From Owenia fusiformis (Eukaryota > Annelida > Polychaeta > Sabellida > Oweniidae): a stretch of DNA of 64,000 nucleotides. Positions within the stretch are counted from its first letter, which is position 1; each line of letters begins with the position of its first letter. Made by a program: the position numbers and the translations under genes. This document shows, piece by piece, positions 27,552 to 43,200 of the stretch. The DNA lies in the NCBI GenBank assembly GCA_903813345.2, contig CAIIXF020000001.1:49493885-49557884 (forward strand), in the 5' to 3' direction. The notes below the pieces were generated by a model. That model saw nothing but the letters and a program-made list of their open reading frames with translations, did no database searches and was not told the DNA's origin.

Positions 27552-30500
27552 TGGAATATGATAATATATAATAATATCAAGGAAAATCCACACCCTGAAA
27601 CCTTGTTAGATCACTTCTAATGTATATCCTAATACAACTTGTCATCAAAGCTATCACCTCTGGAGCCAATCTAAATTCCTGAGAATTGTCATAAAAATCC
27701 AATGTTTGCTTTTGTTGTAGCTCTAGGGAGTGTGTTAACAGGCAACTAGGGGACTTTGTACCTATTATCTCTGCACATTTGTACTAGCTGCCAGATTCCT
27801 CCTATAGAGTTTTATATTATCAGATCTACGGTATAACCTATATCAATGAACGTATTTTGCTATGTATGGATAACAATGCATATATACTGTTTTTATGAGG
27901 TCACTTGGTGAGCTATTGCAATTACCACTTATCTGTCTGACTGTCCATCCATTTTTCAAGTGGAACGTTTTAAACCTAGCTCTGATTCTACCATTGGAAA
28001 GTCAGATATTCTTCTTTTTTTAAAATCATTATTTTGAATTGTTAACAAGGGGTGTACAGTACTTTACATTTTAACTTGTACAATTGTGGCTTGCTTGATT
28101 TTCCCTTCACATTCAGATTTTATGCTTTTGGCTCCATTGTTTGCAATAGGAGAATGTTGGATTCATAATCCCTTCAAAGTATTCTTTAAATGACATGAAC
28201 TATAAATGCCAATGTACAGGGTGAGCCAAAAAAGGTAACCCAAACAAACATTAATAGCTCAGTCATCCAGCATAGGTTTAAGATCATATTTGGCACAATT
28301 AAACCTTGTTCAATGTTCTTTCATTCCAATGAGTTTCACTGGTCTATTTCAAATGACCACAATCTTATGGCTATTTTACAAATCATCCTCAAAATGCCAG
28401 TCTCCTCTCTGGAGGCTAATTTGAACACAGTGGGTGAAGCTGTTCCAAATAAAAAGGCCAAAATCCCAAACGGAAGGAGCAAATAAAGTCACAATACGTT
28501 GGTAAATAACAAGGTGTTGTTTGCTATAGAAGAGTATCACTGTATCATATCATGTATATCACCAAATCATATCGCACATACTGCCTAATGAATTTACAGA
28601 TTAGAAGAGTAGATTACAAGTATGGTTTTCTGAAGGCTTTGTTAATATCCTAGTTAATATCTATGTGTGAGTACAATGCATGATCAAATGACATATTAAC
28701 ACGGCTCATTGCTACATGACCTGCTACTAAGCCATCTGCGAAATTGATAAAATGCATTATTTGTGCATCCTTAATTCTGCTTGATGTTAAAGGCATAATG
28801 ATATCATCTATAGGGGTTGACGAAATTGTAAGCAACATGAACAATTGATCTATGAATCTATTCCTTATGATGTCAAATACAATATCTCCAAAAAGATCTG
28901 CAATATGGAAGAAATGGGGGAAAAGTGTTTAAATTCTCCCAAATAATAAAAATGGTAACCATAAAAATAAAAAAAATAATGCTTTATTGTAGTTTTCCTG
29001 AAATATGTTTAGAAAATAGACATGACAAAGAATGATATGAGCAAAAAATATTCTAAAATCATACAATTTTTGGGTTTTCTTGCTCGCTAGATCTGATTCT
29101 CTCTTTAACTATAGGAATTTATTGTCAAGTGAATTTTCTATCAACATGCCATACATGTAGTTAACATAATTTGAAAAAAGATATCAGTGATTTGCAGTGT
29201 TACACCTGCAAAGTAAACAAACCTAGAAGTACCATGTCAAAAGTGTTTATTAGGGGTAGTATACATATTGATAATAACTCCTCTGGTATAGAGATAAGAT
29301 AAAACATACTTATTTTACAGTTTTACACACACCGCTGTGTGCAGACAAGATAAGCATTATACAATTATATCACTAATAAATTCTGCTAATTGCACATAAA
29401 GATAACAGAACATTCATAAGAGATAATCTTTCACAAAATGAAATATTACATAACATAAAAGTAACAAGACATTATTTATAGTAGAGGGGCAATTGTAATA
29501 AAGTATTAGTACAAGACCCAAAAATGTAAAGATTTGGTGGGTCTTAGAAGAAACAAAGCCCCCTCCACACTTAATTTTGTTGATCTTCACTATAGCGCAA
29601 GCGCAATGTTTTAAAACATGTGAAGGACACACAATTTGTCCAGAGATTCCTATACACCATTGGAAAGTTTGGACTATGAGCCTTTTGAAACTGATCAGAT
29701 TATCAGTTTCATCACCAAAGTAAATTATAATTCGCCATAATTCAATATCCGAAGGCATGAATATTTGGGTGATTTCTGAAAAACATTAAATTAAAGCATT
29801 ATGTTATGAAAAGTAATTTTAGTATTACAGTACAAAGGGGCTCAAAATCAAAACCAAACAATTCAATTTCAATTCAATTTCAATTTATTAAATATATATG
29901 CATACAACAATACAAAATTGATGAAGGGAGCGAGACACCACTGAAAGGTGTATGGTGCCCCCTGTAACAATAAAAATTCATATGAGTTAGCAATTGAAGA
30001 TGACAAATAGGTATATGAATGGAAAAAATCCTTGGAACTATTATATTAAGTAAAAAAGCTTTTGTTCCTGCAATTTCAGCTATGATACAAAGCTGTTTTG
30101 GCCTCCTCCCAATGCCCCCGTTTCCTGATATAGTTGGTGTTCATGCTAAAGATGAAAAACAAAGATAAGAATTCTTGAGATCAAAAGTGCCAAGTTAAAA
30201 CAAGTTAAAAGTGTACAAGTGTACATTGAAATGGTCATTAAAATATATGTCAACTCCTTATATTTTCCATTGTATTGCTGTTTTCATTACATTGATTAAA
30301 GGCTAAATCAGAGGTATATACTCGTTTAAGAGACAAAATTCCAAGCAACATGTACAATTAATATTCTTTACCATCTCAAATATGCTAATATTATCTCCAA
30401 AGAGATTCATATTTGATCAAACAGTAAAGTTACGTCTATCCATCCCATGCCCAGCTAGGTAGACCATGCTCAAAATATGAAGATTCAAGGAAGACTCTGG
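27552..30500. other. Intergenic stretch with transposon fragments
   Basis: No exon is recognised. A mariner-like terminal sequence (TACAGGGTGAGCCAAAAAAG, starting about 28,215) is present without a detectable partner end; a similar solo end is at about 56,639. A dispersed repeat at 28,860-29,110 matches 23,050-23,290. Open frames such as the minus-strand one at 29,414-29,758 show no known motif. Confidence 0.5.
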
Positions 30501-31013
30501 AACAGCCATATCCTCCCCCAGTGGAACTACCATATCCACCCCCAGTGGAACAGCCATATCCTCCCCAGTGGAACTGCCATATTCTCCCCAGTGGAACAGC
30601 CATATCCTCCCCAGTGGAACTACCATATCCTCCCCCAGTGGAACAGCCATATCCTCCCCAGTGGAACTACCATATCCTCCCCCAGTGGAACAGCCATATC
30701 CTTCCCAGTGGAACTACCATATCCTCCCCCAGTGGAACAGCCATATCCTCCCCAGTGGAACTGCCATATTCTCCCCAGTGGAACAGCCATATCCTCCCCA
30801 GTGGAACTACCATATCCTCCCCCAGTGGAACAGCCATATCCTCCCCAGTGGAACTACCATATCCTCCCCCAGTGGAACAGCCATATCCTTCCCAGTGGAA
30901 CTACCATATCCTCCCCCAGTGGAACAGCCATATCCTCCCCAGTGGAACTGCCATATCCTCCCCCAGTGGAACTGCCATATCCTCCCCCAGTGGAACAGCC
31001 ATATCCTCCCCCA
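30500..31013. repeat. 23/24-bp minisatellite, about 22 copies
   Basis: The unit is 'ccatatcctcccc(c)agtggaac' plus a two-base ending (ag, ta or tg). Units vary between 23 and 24 bp by one C, and units ending in 'ag' and 'ta' mostly alternate, hinting at a two-unit higher-order repeat. Three plus-strand frames stay open and would read Pro/Tyr-rich, but the mixed unit length breaks any common frame, and no start context or splice site supports a gene. Confidence 0.9.
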
Positions 31014-31120
31014 GGCTCTTGATTGAAACAAAACTCTTACACAGGTGAAGAAAAACAATATTGTCATGTTCTGTAATTGTCATAAAGGAATATGTACCAT
31101 GGTTTATCCCACCCTAAGTG

Positions 31121-31248
31121 TAATGGTTGATTCTGTATATCGCTATACTCTCGTGAGTATATGATATATTCACTCGTTCCCTTCAGTTACTCGTGAATAT
31201 ATCATATACTCACTTGAGTATAGACACGATATACAGAATCAACCATTA
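31121..31248. repeat. Palindromic hairpin element
   Basis: Arms of about 55 bp (31121-31174 and 31187-31248) are nearly perfect inverted copies. Outer ends are TAATGGTTGATTCTGTATAT and its complement; the loop is about 12 bp. The structure resembles the 17.3-kb hairpin. Confidence 0.85.
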
Positions 31249-31249
31249 T

Positions 31250-34200
31250 ATAACCTAATAATATGTCATTCTGTGAAACTCTGTTATTAGATCTTATTTA
31301 GCACATGAACTGCAATTCTTGGAATGAGGTGTACATGTAATATCAATACTCTAAGGAATAAGTAGATGTTTTTCATCATACTGTACTGCCGCTTAATTTG
31401 GTGGTACTTATTTTAGCGGATTTGCTGTTTTGAATATTTTGCGGCTACTTAATTTGGCGGACTTGCAATGCACAAATGGTACTTATTTACCTGGTACTAA
31501 AATTACTGGGGAATTTGGTGGCTACTTAATTTGGCAGACTTTAACAATTTGGGGGATCTGCCAAATTAAAATGGTCGATTAGGAGGTGTTCACATTTTGA
31601 GGTTTTTGCATTCGCGAGATTCCTGATTCTGAAGAAATGTGAACACATTTTCGGTACATATGGCATTTCAGAAATTTGAAAATTCAATTCAAATGAATCC
31701 AGTCATGCTGGAAAGCCCTAGTATAGGTTAATCAAGACCATTTAAGTTTTTCCCCAAAGTTTTGATATAACAATATTTGAGCAATTTTGTATGAAACGTG
31801 TGAAATTTTATGAAAAGTGTTCAGATTAGACGGGTTAATTTTTCAAATATGACTGTTCACTGTTCAAATTGAGAGGTGTTCACATTTCAAGTTTTTTTAA
31901 ACATGGGAGTCAATGGGAGGAAAAAATGGGACCGAAAAAAGTGTTCAGATATGGAGGTGTTCGGATAAGCCATGTGTTCAGATATACACAGCCAATATAA
32001 TTCGACACCGTTTCGGCATCGAACAAATTCGGCACCGTTCCGGCACCGTTTCGACACCGTTCCGGCACTGAAACCTTTCGACACCAAAATTTGCTACCGG
32101 ACTAGTCAGTCCATTTGGTGCCGAAACGGCACCGAAATTTGGCACCAAAACGGCGTCGAAAATCAGATTGCATTTTGGGGGTGTACAGGTTCTACTGTAC
32201 AGTATTTATTTTACCATTACATTGGTTGTATTTTTAATGTAAAGGGGACCCCAAAGTAATTGTTTTGACTCTAGTGTCAATAATCCAAACTTATGAATGT
32301 CTGTTTAATGAATATAACTACAACTGATTTGGGTGTTGGCAATGGAAAATACAAAATGTTGCATAATATACTTCAAAACACTTAAAATCCAGGGGAGCAA
32401 TTTTTGCAGATTTGCAAATTAGGACAAATGGAGTTATTAATTTAAAAAATATACAAAAGATGGTTTAACATGATCTTTGTGTTACTTCAAGCATTAACAA
32501 AATTTGTACTAAAATGTCATCTTTGTCATCTTGAAGTGTGACAACGTCTTAATGCTGACTCTGATGCCCATTGGATTAAAACAATAAGCCAGCTCTTTTT
32601 GGTTGTCATGAACACCATTTTCACTTTTTAGTAAACAAATTATCCTTTAACCACAACACTTCCCACTCACTCACCCATATCATGTAATTGATTTAATGTA
32701 GAATTCTGTGTGAAATATAAAACCAACAAGGTTTGCAAAATGTTACTACCTGCCATTTGTTACAGATGCCAACCAACGAACACCATCCACAAAAAGAGAC
32801 TATAACCTTCTGGAGTTGACCATTTCTGGTGGTGACATAATTACATGCATTCTGCTTAGATGTACTACCATTATAGATATATGCAACAAAACTTTTAGAT
32901 ATGTTTTTAAATACATTTATATTTTATACTAAATAACCTGTGCATGAAGTTTGACAAAACAGACATATCACAATATATCATACTAAACAGCCATTTTTGA
33001 ATTTTTTTGTAAAACTTGTGCCATAATTTATAGTGGGGAATAAAAGATTTTTGAAAAGCTGAAAACAATGAGCAACAAAAATAAAACTATCATAATATTA
33101 TTTTTGATAAGTTTATGTATCATTTTACATAACCATGACAAACCTGGGAATTCCTTCTTGAAGGAGCCCTGTGTTTTTCATGTGCATTGATACATAGACA
33201 TGCAAGTACATATACCTCAGGCTTGTGTTTGAGCATATGTCTAAATGGATCAAGCAAATCATTCTTGTAAGGACTATGTGAAGCATATGCACATGTATCA
33301 TATGGAGCGTATTATATTTCATCATGACATTCACATTATGATCAGGAAACAAATTACTAGCTATAGCATACTAATTGAATATACACAATTTCCAGAATTG
33401 TCATTATTAGCACAGGCCTTTACTTCAATACAGTGACTGATAGAATATACCAGCAAGTTAGAGCTACATACAATGCAGGGGCGTAGCCAGCTTTCAGTCG
33501 GGGGGGGGGGGGGGGGGGGGTGCATTCGCCAAAATCTTTTCAGTTTACAGTCAGGGGATTGTGGCATAAACAAGCCAACAAATAAGATTTATTTTGAGTT
33601 TTGCAAAAATTGATGCAACTTCCTTCTAGCTAGAAGCTTCAAATAAAAAGCATCTTAAAGCTCTTTTCTTCTCTTTTCTCATAGTTTTATTTTTATTGGT
33701 TATGGGGGGGGGGCTACGCCTATGCAATGTACAGGTAGATCTTTTGGTGTGTAGTAATATAGGTTACATGTTCAGATTATACAAGTATTTGTGATTTTCA
33801 AAATCACTTGTCAAACTTGAAATGGATCAAATATCCACAATAATTTTTACAATCATTTGATTATAAAATGTATTGTACTTCATACAAATGTACAATGTAC
33901 ATATGTTGTCATTCATTTAATACATATTGACACAAAAAGAGTGCTGATAGTGTTAAACCTCTTAAAAACTTGCTATTAATTTGGCAATATTGAATTTCTA
34001 GGGGAATTTTCTAAATATTGGCCTTTATAATTTTTCAACATCCACAATATTCAACAAAATATCAACAAATACATGTATTTTAGCATATATCTGTCTTTAA
34101 AAGTCAGATTAAATTGTAACTAAGGATGATATGTAATATTAATATTTCTGCCTATAAAGAACAAAACTTCATCGATAGCTAGATGGATTACTTATGCATT

Positions 34201-35759
34201 TCATTTTCATCTTGCTGTCATCTGAGACATTTTCCAAATGACATTGCAAATAGTGTGTGGTTACATTTTATCTAAAATCATGATTACATAAAGGATAATA
34301 TGGCTAAGAGCATATTGATATATGGGATCATAAATACATGTACACTGTGTACTCAATTTTCAAATTAATGTTTAACCATGGAACAAGAAGACTCCAGTGG
34401 TACAGTAAAACCTCATCATACAGATAAATGTAGAAGTGACAAAATTAAGTCTCACATAATGTAACAATACATAAAATCAATTGTTTTTAATCCTAAATAT
34501 TGGGTTTGTTTATATCAGAGTTAATGATATGTATTCTTGGTCCTCTTATGACCATTAATATTCTGATAATCTGAATCTACATGAATATACATAATTTCTA
34601 ATTGTGATTATTCAGATTGCACTTATGTCGTTAGGAGATAATAATTTATAGTTTTCATGGAGTCTGCATTGATTTGTTCTTCATTTGCAATGTTTTATGA
34701 GTACAATTTTATTACATGTAGGCAAACATTGACTGTGGCATACCTATTTTTCAAATTTTTATCCTGGAAAATGGCAACAAAATATCATTCCCAAAATCAA
34801 CTTGTGAATTTGAAGATTGTCGTTAATATCCAAGGAGTAAATCAGTAAGACAAAGTTACATTTGAGCTCTGCTTTTAAATACCTTCAAGTTGAGAACATG
34901 AATAATAATAAAGCCATCAAAAAACATTTGCAAAGAATTTATTTTCTTAATCAATAACCATTAGTGTGAAACTATTTTTCATTGTACATTGTACTGACAG
35001 ATGGACTGACTGAGAGTTTCACTATATCCCTAACAAGACTCCGTTAAACATAAAATAAATCTAGAAACTATACAATACTTGTTTGCATAACGCACGTCTT
35101 TACAGTAAATACAAAGTAAACATAATTAATATTTGCATGAGACAATGTTTAGTCCCAATTAAGCAATTTAAATGAATACAATCTATATATAATTTAGGAG
35201 TATTGTTTACTCCTAGCTGTATATGTTAATAATACATATGATTTTCAGTGACATCTATTACCAAACCACGAAACTATAAACATGATTATCAAACAACTCC
35301 CACCATTCACACCTTCTATACTTTGAAAGTGACTGAGGGTTTCCGCTAATGGCCAGGGTCTCATTCATTGGCAATTGGAACATATTGTCTTATACTGCAA
35401 GTTTTTCCATCTGCAAGACACCCTAGTCTATGACTGAAATTTCAAACAAACATTCACTTGAACATGTGGCCTTGAATGTGCATATCAAAAATACTGGCAG
35501 TATCGTACATGTATAATATGGATTTCGTTCTTAAATCCTCTGAACCCTTCCTCTAATTCCTAATCCCTATCAACTTCCCCGACCTAAGCCATGGAAGACC
35601 TTACATTGAGGATGAATACAATCACAGGGGATTGGTGCATGACAATTACACTCATTGAGACTTTTCTGATATGTGACAATTCAATACATTCACTTATCAA
35701 TCAATCATTCCTTTCTTCCTTATTAATGTACAACCCTTCTTGAAACGCTAGATATAGTC
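31250..35759. other. Intergenic stretch with repeats; 3' flank of Abi
   Basis: No exon is recognised. It contains repeats with 'cttaatttggcgg' words (31,385-31,560), the 'gtgttcagat' dispersed repeat (31,577-31,990), a degenerate 'cggcaccgtttcg' cluster (31,999-32,161), and a poly-G tract flanked by 'ggcgtagccag' and 'ggctacgcc' words (about 33,480-33,720). A minus-strand AATAAA at 34,938-34,943 is about 0.8 kb past the Abi stop and may end its 3' UTR. Confidence 0.5.
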
Positions 35760-40032
<4,273 letters not shown>

Positions 40033-40240
40033 TTTTTATGTAGGTCAGTACCTCGTTTTGAAACAGAGCCTCGTTCTGAAAATGTTTACTTCCTGAGTTT
40101 GGATAAAAATCTTGCCTTCTAGTTTAGAGTCGTTTTTTAGAAGTTATTTGCGATATAAACAAGCCTTGCTTACATAATAAGGGAAAATGTAATCCCAAGA
40201 TTATCAATAGCTAATTTTGCAACAATAAACTGTCGGTACA
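40033..40240. promoter_or_regulatory. Shared bidirectional promoter region, Abi / MLX
   Basis: Only 208 bp separate the Abi start codon (minus strand) from the MLX start codon (plus strand), so both 5' UTRs and core promoters must lie in or overlap this interval unless there are unseen non-coding exons. It has slightly more CpG than the surroundings and a short repeat 'cctcgtt(t/c)tgaaa'; no clear TATA box. Confidence 0.6.
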
Positions 40241-43200
40241 ATGTCGAATCAGTTGAATCAATCCGGGATCACTGATGAAGAAGAGGCTGCATGGATTGCT
40301 CAACAACAGGTGCATTTTTTTCTAATTGACACATAGATGTCGGCCAGATTGTAGTAGTATTAGATGCTCAATAATATTATTGTTGAGCTCATGACACTAC
40401 AAAACCATCTGGGATGAATCTATGGTCCAACATACTGTAACTCCCTCCCTGGAGGTTCACTGTCAGTGACGTAGCTTGGGCATTTTGTGAGTGTACGCCA
40501 CGAGTGAGCAACCTGATTTTGAGGGGGGTTTGAAAATGAGATTGTAGTTGAAGCGTTTCATACGATACGAAATTTCGACTAAATATTGACTAATGAAATG
40601 TAATATAAAATATCAAGGCCAATTTTATCCATGTTTAAGTGTGGGGAAATTCAATCTAAAATCAACTTCTCTCTAAATTTTGAGAGTATGCCATGGCGTT
40701 TTATGCATATATGACGCTATGCCATTGACTGTATAGAAAATTCTGCAGGGGTCCTAGGCTCAGATATCAATATGTTCCCAATCCAATCTGTATTTTAATG
40801 TGTTCCCATACCAACCAAAATAACGCCCAAAAGTCATACCAAATGTCCAAATATAAGTCCCAATATCGTACCAAATGTCCAATATAGGACTAATGCCATA
40901 CCAAATATCCAAATATAAGACCAAGGGCATTCCTTCCAAATGTCTATAGCCCCAGGAAGAAGGCAGATTTTTGAGGAAAATGATCCAAAACAACCTCAAA
41001 TTAAGGATATGTGTAACAACTTGACCAATGCCATACCACAAGTGAGAGGTAACATATTTTCTATGACCATTCTCATACAAGAAAGTGGAAAAATCCGACC
41101 ATTACCATACCTCACAGTCATAATTTAGGGGGCATTCTCATACCAGATCCTAAAGTTTGGTTCCATTGCCATACCAAAGGTCAAAAAAGGTACCCCATGT
41201 GTGCCAAGGATCCCTGTCAAGGTTTATATACATTGAACCCCCCACCTTCCAGGGCCCATTCCCCCGATAACAAGTCAGACTAGAAGACTCATGGAAGATG
41301 CTCCAGGACTAAAGTCTTGAGAACGTCCCTACATATTCATGTGTTTTGCATGAAACATCCCCACCTGTAAGGGTGGACACGCAGAATTGTTCAAGGGGGT
41401 GAGATTTTGACAAAGTACTTCGTTCCAGGAGTACCCCCATAAATGTAGGGTTGATTCACCCCAACTATTTGTCTATTGAAATCTTGCAGTTTTAAAACGT
41501 TGTCAGTAGTTGACACAAACCTGAATTTTATCGTAAGTATAGCCACAAATCCAGCTTATTTTCAACCACAAGATTTCAATACACTAGTAGTTGTGGGGGT
41601 GATTTGAAAAATCAACCCCTTATTTATGGGGGAGTAAGGACTTTTGAAATGCATATTTCCAGTAAAGATAATTTTGATCTTATTTGACCAGCTATTATTG
41701 TGCCCACGGTAGGGAATATGACAGCACATTTTTTATTTTCATCAAAATCACCAACCCATCCTGCAAACCTTTGAATGGTGCAAGATTTGACAAAATACTT
41801 CATGTATTTTTATTATCACTACAAGTCCTGAGCGAAGCATACATTGCATATATTTTAATAATCTCATATTTTGTTTGTTTCAGGGGCTGCATGTAGATTT
41901 CATAGATAGCAGTTTTGAGTCCAGCATGGGTAAGTCACCTTCACTTAATATGCCTTTACTCTGTTCATATTGGTGCCAAGGATTGATTTAAGGATGCAGT
42001 ACCAGGTCAGCGTAGAAAAATTTCCAGACATTAGATTTTGCTCATATTTTTTACAATGTATCACTATGATGTTATCATCATCCAAGTGCAATATGAAGAG
42101 GATTGACTGTCTGGTAATTACAAAATAAAAAAATTATTTTACCCACCCAAAATGAGTTTGAGTTTTCAATAGAGCTGGCACCTTTTGAACCCTGGTTTTC
42201 GTATCCACTAATTGCGACTCAAGAACAAGTTTTCCCATAAAAGTGAAAGGGATAAAATATGCTTGATAAAATGTTTGCAATTTAATTATTTTCTGGAAAC
42301 ACCATTAGACTATCGAAATAAACTATAATTTTTGAATAAGACTAAATGCGAAAATGACGTTCTTCGGAGCTAGCTTTCTCAAACCGGAAGTCAAACCTGC
42401 GCAAACAGACGTGAAAACCGACCCAGTACTGCATCCTTAACGTCGCCTGAAGTTAACCAGTATTGAAAGAAATATTGATACTTGTGATATACTAGGTACA
42501 TCATGTAGTTCAATATTTTATTTTGGTTTTAATTATGAGTAGAAACATTGAATTTATTAACTTTAGTGCAAATCATTAAGTCATTTTTATGTCACCACCA
42601 CAAGTGGTTCAGAGTTCAGCGTCTGTAACAAATGGCAGGTGTTGACAATTTACATGTTGATTCTTTGTTAATTTTACTTTAAGTGTACATAAATTGTTTC
42701 TCATGGGTTATTTCAAACCCGCATATATAAAATTAATAGAATAAAATATTGAAAACAAGTTTTGAATTAATTCTGCTATTTAGATGGTAAATCTGACAGC
42801 CTCCTTATCTGATGAAAATACAGTTGATGGAAGTGGCCATATTACCAACTGATTCATGCTTGCATACAATATGGAAGGAAACATATAATACATTATTGTA
42901 GGTCTTGTAGAAGATATCAAGGTTGAGTCGACGAGTCCAACTTCAAACAATGCCAGATTTTCTTTCTCCCGGGCAAGCAGCACTGGATCCATCCCTGCTA
43001 TAAGCTCATCTGCTTCCTCCGCACAGAACACAGGTATTTCAAAAGCACACTGTACTGGTAACATCATAGGATAATGTAGCCGTGATACATGCATATTGCA
43101 TATTTAAGTATTATCTGGCTATCTTATGATTTTCTAGAGGTGTGTAATTGCAAACTGTATTAAGCTGTATAAGCTAATGTTGCATTAAAAAATTTAAAAT

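Noticed and set aside
28215-28500. Complete mariner-like element
   Set aside because: Only one terminal sequence (TACAGGGTGAGCC) is present; the opposite end and a transposase were not found, so only a fragment can be claimed.
30477-31048. Three overlapping Pro/Tyr-rich open frames (up to 181 codons)
   Set aside because: They are the 23/24-bp minisatellite read in its three frames. Unit length is mixed, there is no consistent reading frame, start context or splice site.
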